Part shown: piece by piece, positions 1-9,388 of the stretch
Position numbering within the stretch: the stretch's first letter is position 1
Layout of the letters: each line of letters starts with the position of its first letter
From: Arenibacter antarcticus
Lineage (GTDB): Bacteria > Bacteroidota > Bacteroidia > Flavobacteriales > Flavobacteriaceae
NCBI RefSeq assembly: GCF_041320605.1
Contig: NZ_CP166679.1
Coordinates: 372,001 to 436,000 of the forward strand
Reading direction: 5' to 3'
DNA length: 64,000 nt
Notes under the pieces: generated by a model
What the model was told of the DNA's origin: nothing
What the model saw: only the letters and a program-made list of their open reading frames with translations
Database searches by the model: none
Program-made: the position numbers and the translations under genes

Positions 1-2
1 TA

Positions 3-83
3 TTCAGTATGCTCATTGTAATTGCTGCAGCGGTTTTAGGCACCTTTGCCTATGGAGTTCTAAAAAACAAATTACCACATTAA
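3..83 (+). CDS. 3' end of an unidentified membrane protein (partial)
   Basis: The first 80 bases are open in one plus-strand frame and end in TAA at 81-83. The readable tail is about 26 residues: a hydrophobic stretch (SMLIVIAAAVLGTFAYGVL) followed by a short basic end (KNKLPH). This looks like the last transmembrane helix and cytoplasmic tail of a protein that begins outside the window. The family cannot be told from so little sequence. It would converge on the clpS operon. Chance openness of a short frame is the main alternative. Confidence 0.4.
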   Translation, partial: FSMLIVIAAAVLGTFAYGVLKNKLPH

Positions 84-229
84 CGGGAATAATTAGGAGG
101 GATGGGGTTTTGACCTTTTTTAAGATTATTAAAACCCCTAAACTTCTACCCAATCCGTTAGAATTTAGGAAAGTTGCATAGAATAGCCTTGTCCATAAGA
201 TAAAAATGATGATTTTGACAATTGGATTC

Positions 230-505
230 CTACATGATTTCGGCACTTAGCCCAGCTTGTAAAAGCATGGTACACTTAGGCTCCAAGTCTTTGTATTCAC
301 CTGTCTTAACAGTGCATTTTCCATTGTAATGCACAATTAAAGAACACTGCTCTGCCTGTTCTGGTGTGTGTTCACAAACACTGATCAGTGTATCAATAAC
401 ATGGTCAAAAGTGTTGACCTCATCATTAAATAGCACTATTTCATTCTGATTAACCGTCTCTTCCTCCAAAAGTAATTCTTCCGAGACTTTTTCCCTGGTA
501 CTCAT
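230..505 (-). CDS. clpS: ATP-dependent Clp protease adaptor ClpS
   Basis: This is a 91-residue ClpS adaptor, which delivers N-degron substrates to the ClpA/ClpC-ClpP protease in the cytoplasm. After a 20-residue acidic N-terminal extension, which the family uses to engage the Clp ATPase, the ClpS core is clear. It has the N-degron pocket motif NDEVNTFDHV (residues 27-36) and VHYNGK (58-63), whose His matches the conserved pocket His of E. coli ClpS. Length is normal for the family. It is the last gene of a minus-strand run, 21 bases after prmA, so it is probably co-transcribed with it. Identification is firm. Confidence 0.93.
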   Translation of the reverse strand: MSTREKVSEELLLEEETVNQNEIVLFNDEVNTFDHVIDTLISVCEHTPEQAEQCSLIVHYNGKCTVKTGEYKDLEPKCTMLLQAGLSAEIM

Positions 506-526
506 AGAATCAATTTTTATAACTAT

Positions 527-1363
527 CTAAAATACGTATTTTACTGCAACCCAATTATTCTTTTCTAGATTATTTTCGAATTTCAGTCCTACTTCCTCGC
601 ACTTATTAGTGATTTGGGGAATATCCTGTACATAAAATCCGCTTAAAAACAACATCCCGTCCTTTGCTAGACATTTTACATAAGAAGGAATATCCTCTAA
701 AAGGATGTTCCTGTTAATATTGGCTATGATAATATCATATTTCTGATCCACCAATAAGTCGGCCGTACCTTCATAAACCTTGATATGGCTACAATTGTTC
801 CGCTCTACATTTTCTAGGGCATTTAGGTAGCACCAATTATCAATATCGATGGCATCAATGGTTTTAGCATCTTTCTTGGCAGCTAAAATGGCCAACACTC
901 CGGTACCGCTCCCCATATCCAAGACCGATTTATCCTTAAAATCGTGATCCAAAATATGCTGCATCATCATATGGGTAGTTTCATGATGTCCAGTCCCAAA
1001 ACTCATTTTAGGCTCAATAACAATATCGAATTGTACATCGGGCTTATCGTGAAAAGGGGCACGCACCACACACTTATCCCCTACTTGAATAGGATTAAAA
1101 TTCTTTTCCCAAGTGGCGTTCCAGTTCTCCTGTTCAATCTCTACATAGTTGTGTACAATGGTAAACAAAGAATTCTCAAGAATAGCAAGACCTGTTAGGA
1201 TTTCAGGATTCCACTCCTCCTTTTTTATATATGCCTGTACTCCCTCCTCGGTTTCCAAAAAGCTTTCAAAACCGCGTTCACCCAATTCGGCGATCAAAAT
1301 ATCCGATGCAGGCTGCAATGGTGTTACCGTAAAATTGTATTCTATATAAATGGAATTGGACAT
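527..1363 (-). CDS. prmA: Ribosomal protein L11 methyltransferase PrmA
   Basis: This is a 278-residue class I SAM-dependent methyltransferase of the PrmA family, which trimethylates ribosomal protein L11. The N-terminal third is the L11-binding domain. The catalytic domain shows the family motif FGTGHHETT (122-130), SAM-binding motif I LDMGSGTG (148-155) and the motif IV-like IIANINRN (212-219). Length is close to E. coli PrmA. It lies 21 bases upstream of clpS and about 236 bases downstream of tpiA. PrmA next to ClpS and TpiA is an arrangement I associate with Flavobacteriaceae. Some Bacteroidota members of this family may have other substrates, so substrate identity is inferred from family. 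Confidence 0.92.
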   Translation of the reverse strand: MSNSIYIEYNFTVTPLQPASDILIAELGERGFESFLETEEGVQAYIKKEEWNPEILTGLAILENSLFTIVHNYVEIEQENWNATWEKNFNPIQVGDKCVVRAPFHDKPDVQFDIVIEPKMSFGTGHHETTHMMMQHILDHDFKDKSVLDMGSGTGVLAILAAKKDAKTIDAIDIDNWCYLNALENVERNNCSHIKVYEGTADLLVDQKYDIIIANINRNILLEDIPSYVKCLAKDGMLFLSGFYVQDIPQITNKCEEVGLKFENNLEKNNWVAVKYVF

Positions 1364-1599
1364 AGCAATATCTTAATGAATTTAGTTGTTCGGAATCTGG
1401 TTTTCTCCCTATCCGGGCATCAAATACAGAATTATTAAGGGCAAATGTAACTAGTGGTCCAAATAAAACCAATCCTACGGAAAGCTTAACCTCCGAACCG
1501 ATTTGGCATTCACCTGGACCAATCTTCTTATATCACCCTAAACATATAATTCCTTTAAACTGACTATCTACTAAGCATAGCAGTCGGATGAGTTATAGA

Positions 1600-2349
1600 T
1601 TATATGGCTTTGACGATCGCTATAAAATCGTCCGCTACTAATGCAGCTCCTCCAATTAATCCACCATCTACATCGGGCTTAGAAAAAATTTCTACCGCAT
1701 TGCCAGGTTTCACACTACCACCATAGAGAATGGATACGTTGTTAGCCACATCTGCGTTTACCGCTTTGGTGATGGATGTACGTATAAAAGCGTGCATTTC
1801 CTGTGCTTGTTCCGCGGAGGCGGTTTCACCTGTTCCTATGGCCCAAACTGGCTCATAGGCTAAAATTATCTTACTCCAGGCCGAGGCTTCTAAATTGAAC
1901 AAAGCATTTTTCAACTGACTTTCTACGATTGCAAAATGATTGTCGGATTTTCTGTCTGCCAGCTCTTCACCAAAACAGAACATAACCCTCATATTCTTGG
2001 CCAAGGCAGCCTTAACCTTTTTTGCGAGAATTTCATCGGTTTCCCCAAAATAGGCCCTTCTTTCGGAGTGCCCAATAATTACCGTATCTACTCCTATTCC
2101 CAATAACATATCAGCAGAAATCTCTCCTGTATAGGCACCGCTTTCGGCGAAGTGCATATTTTGGGCAATTACCTGTATAGCCGAGGCTTTCAAAGCTTGT
2201 TTAGCAGCGGTTAAGTTAACATAGGTAGGCGCTACCATTACTTCTGCCTTAGTATCCGGCATTTTAGCGGAAAGTTGGGCCAACAACGCTTCGGTTTCCA
2301 CCAAGTTCATATTCATTTTCCAATTTCCAGCTACAATTTTACTTCTCAT
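1600..2349 (-). CDS. tpiA: Triosephosphate isomerase
   Basis: This 249-residue protein is the glycolytic enzyme that interconverts dihydroxyacetone phosphate and glyceraldehyde 3-phosphate. The catalytic residues are visible: Asn/Lys in GNWKMN (8-13), the electrophilic His in IIGHSERR (91-98) and the base Glu in AYEPVWAIGTG (164-174). The phosphate-binding LYGGSVKPGNA loop follows near residue 208. Length is standard and the protein is complete. It starts 55 bases after the DoxX-like gene stops and probably belongs to the same minus-strand run. Confidence 0.97.
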   Translation of the reverse strand: MRSKIVAGNWKMNMNLVETEALLAQLSAKMPDTKAEVMVAPTYVNLTAAKQALKASAIQVIAQNMHFAESGAYTGEISADMLLGIGVDTVIIGHSERRAYFGETDEILAKKVKAALAKNMRVMFCFGEELADRKSDNHFAIVESQLKNALFNLEASAWSKIILAYEPVWAIGTGETASAEQAQEMHAFIRTSITKAVNADVANNVSILYGGSVKPGNAVEIFSKPDVDGGLIGGAALVADDFIAIVKAI

Positions 2350-2404
2350 TTTCTTTCTAATTATGTTGGTATTCTATTTGTATGTTTATATCAGGAACAA
2401 AAAT

Positions 2405-3502
2405 CTAATCAAACTTAAGTTTCTTCATATCATTATAATGCACTTTTTCCAGTATGGTACCTTTCTCTAGGACCAAAATTCCTGGATTGGACCTTACTAT
2501 GGTTTTTAAGGTCGTTTCATCGGTAAAATAAAATTCGAAATTCAATCGATATTTATTTTTAATATCTTCAGTATACTCCGGTCCAGAAGCAGACACTCCA
2601 ATTACTTTATACCCACTTTTAATTGCGCTATCCGACAAGGTTTTAATATCCCCAAAAACATTGAGGTTACTTTTTCTTAGGTCATAGGCCACTATCATTA
2701 CCAACTTAGGCTCCTGTAAAAGGGTTACCGCAAAATCTTCTCCCTCTTGCTCTATGGTAAAATCGTGGATTGGCGGCTCGTACCCTTTCTGTACTTCCGT
2801 AGTTTCCACACCTATAAACTCTCCCTCAACAGTTGGGTAATCGCCCTGAGTTACTATTATTATTTCCTCCCCATCTACCTTAAATTTCCAGGCATAGTCA
2901 AAAATTGCCACCGGTGCATCTTCAGGAACATTCATTCCATCCTCTATATTGGCTCCAATTTTATAGGGCCTAAAATCTATTGCTGGCAAATGATGGAGCA
3001 CGTGATATGCAAAGATAGCACATGCAAATAAAGTAATCCCTACAATAACTCTTTTTGCGCCATTCCTTAAAATAGGCCTAATGGTATTTACCCCAACTAC
3101 TAAGATTATGATAAGCACCAATAATATCACGTCCTTGGTAAAGGACTCCCAAGGGGTAAGTTTAATAGCATCACCAAAACAGCCACAATCTGTAACTTTG
3201 TTAAAATAGGCCGAATAAAAGGTAAGGAAGGTGAAAAAAACAATCATCACCAACAGACTCCATATTGTAAATTTAATTCGGAATCCTACCAAGAGCATAA
3301 CTCCCAGCAGCACTTCCAAGATAACCACGGCAATGGAAATCTCTAAGGCTATAGGTTCCAAAAATGGAAGATTTAAAACCCCACTACTAAAGTATTCTTC
3401 CAGTTTAAAGGAAAATCCAACGGGGTCGTTCAATTTTATAAATCCGCTGATGATAAATAACAACCCAACAACAGCTCGACTAAATCCTACTAAATATTTC
3501 AT
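2405..3502 (-). CDS. DoxX/MauE-like membrane protein of the BT_3928 type
   Basis: This is a 365-residue inner-membrane protein. The first 145 residues carry four hydrophobic helices (about 6-22, 52-75, 78-98, 124-142) of the DoxX/MauE type, with a DCGCFGDA motif at 105-112 between helices 3 and 4. The CGCFG motif is typical of MauE-like proteins linked to disulfide or redox chemistry. A fifth helix (151-170) leads to a soluble C-terminal half of about 190 residues, probably outside the cytoplasm, with thioredoxin-like flavour near its end that is not a clear match. It sits between DUF1599 (25 bases) and tpiA (55 bases). The family name is recognised; the role is unknown. Confidence 0.8.
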   Translation of the reverse strand: MKYLVGFSRAVVGLLFIISGFIKLNDPVGFSFKLEEYFSSGVLNLPFLEPIALEISIAVVILEVLLGVMLLVGFRIKFTIWSLLVMIVFFTFLTFYSAYFNKVTDCGCFGDAIKLTPWESFTKDVILLVLIIILVVGVNTIRPILRNGAKRVIVGITLFACAIFAYHVLHHLPAIDFRPYKIGANIEDGMNVPEDAPVAIFDYAWKFKVDGEEIIIVTQGDYPTVEGEFIGVETTEVQKGYEPPIHDFTIEQEGEDFAVTLLQEPKLVMIVAYDLRKSNLNVFGDIKTLSDSAIKSGYKVIGVSASGPEYTEDIKNKYRLNFEFYFTDETTLKTIVRSNPGILVLEKGTILEKVHYNDMKKLKFD

Positions 3503-3527
3503 ATCAATTTATAAATGCAACATTCTA

Positions 3528-4070
3528 TTATTCCTTATCATCAAGATGGATCATTGCAAATACCGCATAATTGATCATATCCTGATAATTGGCGTCGATA
3601 CCTTCGCTCACCAATGTTTTCCCCTTATTGTCCTCTATTTGTTTTACCCGTAATAATTTTTGCAAAATTAGATCCGTTAAGGAACTAACCCTCATATCTC
3701 GCCAAGCCTCCCCATAATCGTGATTTTTATTCTCCATTAAGGTTTTGGCTACCGATATGTGCTCATCATAAAGGGCAACCGCTTCGGAAGCAGAAAGATC
3801 GGGTTGATCCACCACTCCTTTTTGCAGTTGGATCAGTGCCATTACGGAATAGTTAATGATTCCAATAAATTCTGACCTCTCATCCTCATCAACCTTACGC
3901 ACAAGATTCTCTTGCAAACCTCTAATACGTTGCGCTTTGATATAAATCTGATCGGTAAGGGATGGAAGGCGCAAAATTCGCCATGCACTTCCGTAATCTT
4001 GCATTTTTTTCTGGAACAGGTCCCTACAAATTTTTACTACGGCATCGTATTGCTCAGAGGTATTATGCAT
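3528..4070 (-). CDS. DUF1599 protein with two tandem copies of the domain
   Basis: This is a 180-residue soluble protein made of an internal duplication. Residues 8-82 and 101-176 align with each other: DYGSAW...R..SLTD matches DYGEAW...R..SLTD, each followed by a basic K..R..Q.E helix and then an INY.V.A.I.L helix. This is the DUF1599 pattern, of unknown biochemical role. The all-helical make-up and charged motifs recall nucleotide-handling proteins, but that is only a guess. It is the first gene of the minus-strand run towards clpS and is divergent from folP (107 bases apart), a neighbour arrangement I recall as common in Flavobacteriaceae. Confidence 0.85.
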   Translation of the reverse strand: MHNTSEQYDAVVKICRDLFQKKMQDYGSAWRILRLPSLTDQIYIKAQRIRGLQENLVRKVDEDERSEFIGIINYSVMALIQLQKGVVDQPDLSASEAVALYDEHISVAKTLMENKNHDYGEAWRDMRVSSLTDLILQKLLRVKQIEDNKGKTLVSEGIDANYQDMINYAVFAMIHLDDKE

Positions 4071-4177
4071 GTAATCGATCTAATTTGTGTAAATTTCGCT
4101 TAAATTATTAAAGTAATCAAAAATCGGGTTTTTAGTTTACTTCCCAAAGTTTTAAGCCCTTTTATCTTATTAAAGAA

Positions 4178-5065
4178 ATGACTATTAATTGCAATGGAAA
4201 TTTAGTGGATCTTAGCACTCCTAAAGTGATGGGAATCCTAAATGTTACCCCAGATTCATTTTATGACGGGGGACAATACAAAAATGACAGTGAAATTAAG
4301 GCCCAGGTGGATAAAATGCTTACCGATGGGGCCACTTTTATAGATTTAGGAGCCTATAGCAGCAGACCAGGAGCCCAGCATATCAGTGAAGAAGAAGAAT
4401 GCCTACGGATTGTACCGATAGTAAAGTTTCTTGTAAGTTCCTTTCCAAATATTTTACTGTCTATAGACACTTTTAGGAGCAGGGTAGCTCATGAATGCTT
4501 ACAGGAAGGCGCTGCCTTGATAAACGACATTTCAGGAGGTGCCTTAGACCCAAAAATGTTAGCTACAGTAGGAGCGCACAAAGTGCCCTATATTTTGATG
4601 CACACCAGGGGAAACCCTAGGAATATGGCACAACAAACAGATTACCAAGATTTACTGGGTGAAATTTTATACTATTTTTCAGAAAAAATCCTTTTGGCAC
4701 GGCAGGCAGGAATAAACGATATTATAATTGACCCTGGATTTGGCTTTGCCAAAACCTTGGAACAGAATTATGAGATCTTTCAGAAAATGGAATTGCTACA
4801 TCAGCTAGAATTACCCATCTTAACTGGAATCAGCAGAAAATCCATGATCTACAAACTTCTTAACACCAGCCCAAGTGAGGCTTTAAATGGCAGTACCGCC
4901 CTTAATATGTATGCGCTTTCAAAGAAAACCAACCTATTACGGGTACACGATGTTAAGGAGGCTGTAGAGTGCATTACCCTATACAATGCCATCAATACTA
5001 ATAGGCAACGACCCCAAGAAACCTCCTTAAATCGATCCATAATTATGGGTGCCAAAAGGGATTAA
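4178..5065 (+). CDS. folP: Dihydropteroate synthase
   Basis: This 295-residue enzyme joins p-aminobenzoate to the pterin pyrophosphate to make dihydropteroate for folate synthesis, and it is the sulfonamide target. Both DHPS signatures are present: MGILNVTPDSF (18-28) and IDLGAYSSRPGA (55-66). Further pterin-site motifs NDISGG, MHTRG, DPGFGFAKT and GISRKS follow in order. The TIM-barrel is complete, with a somewhat extended polar C-terminal tail. ATG start at 4178. It lies 64 bases upstream of the preferred cdaA start and is probably co-transcribed with it. Confidence 0.96.
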   Translation: MTINCNGNLVDLSTPKVMGILNVTPDSFYDGGQYKNDSEIKAQVDKMLTDGATFIDLGAYSSRPGAQHISEEEECLRIVPIVKFLVSSFPNILLSIDTFRSRVAHECLQEGAALINDISGGALDPKMLATVGAHKVPYILMHTRGNPRNMAQQTDYQDLLGEILYYFSEKILLARQAGINDIIIDPGFGFAKTLEQNYEIFQKMELLHQLELPILTGISRKSMIYKLLNTSPSEALNGSTALNMYALSKKTNLLRVHDVKEAVECITLYNAINTNRQRPQETSLNRSIIMGAKRD

Positions 5066-5129
5066 ACATTTTTTATGAAATTAATTTGTGGTTATCCCTT
5101 ATTTCCTAATTTTACAAAAACCCCAAAGA

Positions 5130-5915
5130 TTGGATTTTTTAAACTTTTTAGATTTTAGCATTACCGACATCATAGACATCTTTCTGGTGGCCATACTGTT
5201 GTATTATATTTACAAGTTAGTGCGCAGAACGGTAGCGATCAATATTTTTATTGGGATCGTAATTGTTTGGGCTTTTTGGAAATTAACAGAAGTCCTGGAC
5301 ATGAAAATGATCAGCAGCATGGTCGGAGGCTTCATGCAGGTGGGTCTTATTGCCCTTATTATAGTCTTTCAACAAGAAATTCGAAAATTCCTATTGATGG
5401 TTGGCTCCACCAATTTCGCTTCCAAGCGCAACTTTCTAAAACACTTTAAATTTACGCGCGAAGATGGTCTTACTACCGGACCCAATGTGGATGCTATTTT
5501 AGGTGCCTGTGAAAAAATGAGTGAAACAAAAACGGGTGCGCTTTTGGTAATTGAACGGAATAATTCCTTGGATTTTGTAAAGGTCACGGGCGACAAGATG
5601 AATATTGAAATTACACAGCCTATCATTGAAAGTATATTTTACAAGAACAGCCCCCTACATGATGGTGCTGCCGTTATCCAAGATAATTATATAGTGGCTA
5701 CCCGTGTAATTCTACCTGTATCTAATGAACGCAACATTCCTTTGCGTTTTGGCTTAAGGCATAGAGCAGCAGTGGGCATAACTGAAAAAACGGACTCGTT
5801 AGCATTGATTGTCAGTGAAGAAACAGGACTGATCTCCTATATTAAAAATGGTGAGTTTATTCTGTTCAATGACCTTTCTGAGTTGGCAAGTCTTATTAAA
5901 GAGGATCTTATTTAA
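5130..5915 (+). CDS. cdaA: Diadenylate cyclase CdaA (c-di-AMP synthase)
   Basis: This is a membrane-bound diadenylate cyclase that makes cyclic di-AMP from two ATP. Three N-terminal hydrophobic helices are followed by a DAC domain with the catalytic HDGAAVI motif and the RHRAAVGITE motif, both intact. No ATG fits. I chose the TTG at 5130, giving 261 residues starting DFLNFLDFSITDI, because CdaA proteins usually begin with this segment. A GTG at 5088 would add 14 residues unlike the family. It follows folP directly. No CdaR-like regulator or glmM, the usual Firmicutes partners, lies next to it. Confidence 0.92.
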   Translation: MDFLNFLDFSITDIIDIFLVAILLYYIYKLVRRTVAINIFIGIVIVWAFWKLTEVLDMKMISSMVGGFMQVGLIALIIVFQQEIRKFLLMVGSTNFASKRNFLKHFKFTREDGLTTGPNVDAILGACEKMSETKTGALLVIERNNSLDFVKVTGDKMNIEITQPIIESIFYKNSPLHDGAAVIQDNYIVATRVILPVSNERNIPLRFGLRHRAAVGITEKTDSLALIVSEETGLISYIKNGEFILFNDLSELASLIKEDLI

Positions 5916-5984
5916 TCCGCTAGATTAAGAATTGCCTCTATTTTTTTAGAATAAAGCAAAGTCTGACGCAAGCTTCCAATTCTC

Positions 5985-7751
5985 TTACAGAACTTCCTCT
6001 GCCAAAAATTGTGCTTCGTACAAATTCTGATAATACCCCTTTTGCTTTAAAAGCTCCTCATGGGTACCCGTTTCCACAATTTCACCCTGGTGCATTACCA
6101 AAATTTTATCGGCCTTCCTAATAGTAGCCAATCTATGGGCTATGATAATTGATGTGCGGCCTTCGGTTATTTTTTCCGTGGCTCGTTGTATCAACTGTTC
6201 CGAATAAGTATCTACCGAAGAGGTAGCTTCGTCCAGCACCAAAATACTGGGATTGCTTACATAAGCCCTTAAAAATGCGATAAGTTGCCGCTGACCACTA
6301 GAAAGCATGGTCCCGCGCTCCTTAATGTTGTAACTATACCCCCCAGGGAGACTCATGATAAAATCGTGCACCCCAATCTGTATGGCCGCCTGCTCTAGAT
6401 GCGACTCTGTAATTTCATCATTTTTCAAGGAGATATTATTGGCAATAGTATCGGCAAAAAGAAACACATCTTGTAAAACGACTGCTATTTTTGACCGCAG
6501 GGAGTTTAACCTATACTCCTTAATATCTACTCCATCTACCTTAATACTGCCCGAATTAATTTCATAAAAACGATTCAGCAAATTAATTATAGTCGATTTT
6601 CCGGCACCTGTTGCCCCTACAATGGCAATGGTTTCCCCCGCCTCTACCTTGAATGAGATCCCGTGCAATACTTCCTCATCCTCCAAATACCCAAAACGGA
6701 CATTAGAAAATTCAATATCTCCTTTTATATGTTCCTTGTCTACCGTACCCAAATCTTCAATATTACTTTCGGTATCCAAAATTTTAAACACACGATTGGC
6801 GGCTACCATCCCCATTTGAAGGGTATTAAATTTGTCTGCAATTTGCCTAAGGGGTCTAAAAAGCATGCTGGAGAGTAAGATGAACATAAAGATAGTTCCA
6901 TATTCCTCTTTATTTATATTTGCCACATTCTGAAGACCTCCATACCAAACAATCAACCCTACCGTAATAGAAGACACTATTTCTGCGATAGGAAAAAAGA
7001 TAGAGTTGTACCACACAGTTTTTAGCCAGGCATTTTGGTGTTTTTCGTTGATTTCCCTGAATTTTTCCTTTTCAATTTCCTCGCGGGTAAATAGTTGGAC
7101 TATTTTCATTCCCGTAATACGTTCCTGCACAAAGGAATTTAAATTGGAAACCTGCGCCCTTACCTCAATAAAAGCAACTTTCATGGCTTTTTGAAACAAT
7201 CGGGTGGCGTAGAGAATTATTGGTAAGACCGCAAAAACGATCAAGGACAATTTCCAATTGGAATAAACCATAACGGCTGCTACTACCACCATTTTCAAAA
7301 GATCGGAAACTATAACAAAGAAGCCTTCACTAAAAATTTCCCCTATTCTTTGCATATCGGTAACAGCCCTAGTCACCAATAACCCAATGGAGGAATTATC
7401 ATAATATTTCATCTTAAACCCCATCAAATGCTTAAAGAGCTTAATGCGAATATCCTTAATTACCGACTCCCCCAACCAATTGGCATAGTAATTAAACAAC
7501 AGCTGACATATTACCTCCCCAAACAAAACTCCGATCATGGCCAAGATAAGCATGAGCAACTTTTCACTATCCTTGTTGGTAATGGCATTGTCCACGATTT
7601 CACCCACTAAAACAGGGGTAAGCACGGCGAATCCGGACAACAATATGGCCGCCAAAGCCACCCCATAGAAGGTTCCCGAATAAGGCTTTACATGCCTTAA
7701 CAAACGCTTGAATAATCTAAAATCAAAAGCTTTACCTGTATCCTTATCCAT
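5985..7751 (-). CDS. ABC exporter, fused permease and ATPase (MsbA/BmrA-like)
   Basis: This 588-residue half-transporter probably works as a homodimer in the inner membrane. Residues 25-300 form a six-helix type I exporter domain. The nucleotide-binding domain follows with Walker A GATGAGKST (379-387), signature LSSGQ (483-487) and Walker B ILVLDE (503-508) followed by the catalytic Glu context. All motifs are intact. The exported substrate is unknown; lipid and drug exporters share this layout. Its ATG lies inside the end of truA (8-base overlap), so it is translationally coupled to truA. Confidence 0.9.
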   Translation of the reverse strand: MDKDTGKAFDFRLFKRLLRHVKPYSGTFYGVALAAILLSGFAVLTPVLVGEIVDNAITNKDSEKLLMLILAMIGVLFGEVICQLLFNYYANWLGESVIKDIRIKLFKHLMGFKMKYYDNSSIGLLVTRAVTDMQRIGEIFSEGFFVIVSDLLKMVVVAAVMVYSNWKLSLIVFAVLPIILYATRLFQKAMKVAFIEVRAQVSNLNSFVQERITGMKIVQLFTREEIEKEKFREINEKHQNAWLKTVWYNSIFFPIAEIVSSITVGLIVWYGGLQNVANINKEEYGTIFMFILLSSMLFRPLRQIADKFNTLQMGMVAANRVFKILDTESNIEDLGTVDKEHIKGDIEFSNVRFGYLEDEEVLHGISFKVEAGETIAIVGATGAGKSTIINLLNRFYEINSGSIKVDGVDIKEYRLNSLRSKIAVVLQDVFLFADTIANNISLKNDEITESHLEQAAIQIGVHDFIMSLPGGYSYNIKERGTMLSSGQRQLIAFLRAYVSNPSILVLDEATSSVDTYSEQLIQRATEKITEGRTSIIIAHRLATIRKADKILVMHQGEIVETGTHEELLKQKGYYQNLYEAQFLAEEVL

Positions 7752-8496
7752 GGTTATTAATAATATTATCTGGATATTTTATCGCAGTTAAATATAATCC
7801 TTTTGCGGGCACTGATATCCCTGCCTTACTTCTATCCTTACTTTCTATAATAGCGGGAATATCCTTCAAGGGCGTTTTACCCGTCCCTACATTGATCAAC
7901 GTTCCCACAACGGCACGCACCATATTTCGCAAAAACCGATCCGCTCTAATTGTAAATACCATTTTCTCCTCATCCGTTGTCCAAATTGCGCTACGCAGAT
8001 CACATATATAGGTCCTTACATCGGTTTTTGATTTCGAAAAGCACTGAAAATCCCTATGTCCCACTAAAATAGTGGCCGCTTTGTTCATCTCCGCAATATT
8101 TAACGGATATTTCACATAATAGGCTGCGTCGAACAAAAAAGGATCTTTCTTGCCCGTCACCCAATATTCATAGGTACGCTCCTCGGCATCAAAACGCGCA
8201 TGCGCATCATCCGGTACAGGGAAAATTTGCTGCACCACTACATCAGCGGGCAAGAATGCATTTAACCTATATAACAACGGACCACTTTCCAATACTGAAC
8301 TAAAATCAAAATGGGCATACATTACTCTTGCATGCACTCCGGCATCTGTTCTTCCGGCAGCCATAATCTGTATGGATTCTTTTAAGATCAGGGACAGAGC
8401 GGTTTGCAAAACCTCTTGCACTGTAATAGCATTTGGTTGAATTTGGGAACCGTGATACCTTTTACCGTGATATGCAAATTGGATAAAATATCTCAA
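7744..8496 (-). CDS. truA: tRNA pseudouridine(38-40) synthase TruA
   Basis: This 250-residue enzyme isomerises uridines 38-40 in the tRNA anticodon arm. The start MRYFIQFAYHG and the active-site motif AGRTDAGVHA (47-56), with catalytic Asp51, are diagnostic, as is the later R.FLRNMVRA motif. Length is normal. It is the first gene of a two-gene transcript with the ABC exporter. A TATCTTTG promoter element lies 26 bases upstream of the start. Confidence 0.96.
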   Translation of the reverse strand: MRYFIQFAYHGKRYHGSQIQPNAITVQEVLQTALSLILKESIQIMAAGRTDAGVHARVMYAHFDFSSVLESGPLLYRLNAFLPADVVVQQIFPVPDDAHARFDAEERTYEYWVTGKKDPFLFDAAYYVKYPLNIAEMNKAATILVGHRDFQCFSKSKTDVRTYICDLRSAIWTTDEEKMVFTIRADRFLRNMVRAVVGTLINVGTGKTPLKDIPAIIESKDRSKAGISVPAKGLYLTAIKYPDNIINNHG

Positions 8497-8521
8497 CTGA
8501 ATGATTTAGTTTTGTGGTTCA

Positions 8522-8529
8522 CAAAGATA
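8522..8529 (-). promoter_or_regulatory. Probable promoter -7 element for truA
   Basis: The minus strand reads TATCTTTG here, an exact TAnnTTTG match. No clear TTG is found at the usual -33 distance, so the assignment rests on the -7 box and on its position about 25 bases upstream of the truA start. Confidence 0.45.
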
Positions 8530-8710
8530 CTTGTTCTGTATTAGAAAATAGAAAAAAGATACGCTAGAGTATCTATATAAGAGCAACAATAGATTCATTT
8601 GTAATATCTAAAAAACCGTAATACCGGTTCACCGCCCTATCATGGTATTTAATAGGAAATTGAAGAACATTAGCAATAATGGGATTTCCAAAAACACAAA
8701 ACGAACAACA

Positions 8711-9208
8711 ATGACAAGAATATTACTACTGAGCGACACCCATAGCCATATGGACGATAAGATATTAAAATATGTAAAGCAGGCAGACGAAGTATGGCAT
8801 GCTGGCGATATTGGAAGCCTAGAAGTCACCGATACCATTCAAAAAATAAAACCTTTAAAAGGGGTTTATGGCAATATAGACGAAAACAGAATTCAGCTAG
8901 AATTCCCTTTGGACAATAGATTTAAATGCGAAGGAGTGGAGGTTTGGATTACCCATATTGGGGGTTATCCCAACAGATACAATCCAAGGGTACGGGAGCA
9001 AATAAAAGCAAATCCACCGAAATTATTTATCTCGGGACATTCACATATATTAAAAGTAATGTGGGATAAAAAATTAAACCTGCTTCACATGAACCCAGGT
9101 GCATGTGGCATCCATGGTTTCCATCAGATCAGAACCATGCTCCGCTTTGTTATAGACAAGGAAGAAATAAAAGACCTGGAGATTATAGAGCTCGGAAAAA
9201 GAGGATAA
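8711..9208 (+). CDS. YfcE/MJ0936-family metallophosphoesterase
   Basis: This 165-residue calcineurin-like phosphodiesterase has all metal-ligand motifs in order: SDTHSH near the N-terminus, HAGDIG, GNIDE, THIGGYP, SGHSH and NPGACG. The family hydrolyses phosphodiesters such as bis-pNPP in vitro; the natural substrate is unknown. The ATG at 8711 is preferred over the in-frame ATG at 8642, because family members begin directly with the beta-strand and first motif (MTRILLLSDTHSH). It stands alone, divergent from truA. Confidence 0.9.
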   Translation: MTRILLLSDTHSHMDDKILKYVKQADEVWHAGDIGSLEVTDTIQKIKPLKGVYGNIDENRIQLEFPLDNRFKCEGVEVWITHIGGYPNRYNPRVREQIKANPPKLFISGHSHILKVMWDKKLNLLHMNPGACGIHGFHQIRTMLRFVIDKEEIKDLEIIELGKRG

Positions 9209-9336
9209 TTCTTAGGGACCTCTATAATACTAAAGTTTTAAACCACTATAACCCGTTAAAAAAGCGAGATTGGTTCAATTAACAGCTATAAATTTGTTTC
9301 AAAGCAATTTATTAAAACAAAATTTCAATAATAAAA

Positions 9337-9358
9337 AACCCGGGAACAACCCCGGGTT
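9337..9358 (-). terminator. Rho-independent terminator of the DUF4293 gene
   Basis: An eight-base-pair stem (AACCCGGG/CCCGGGTT) with a six-base loop. On the minus strand it is followed by a T run. It sits 30 bases after the stop of the DUF4293 gene. Confidence 0.8.
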
Positions 9359-9388
9359 TAACGCACTAATACTACTAAGATGTTAGGC

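Noticed and set aside
13-246. 77-codon minus-strand frame left of clpS
   Set aside because: It overlaps the end of clpS and the partial plus-strand gene, has no family look and an unlikely composition.
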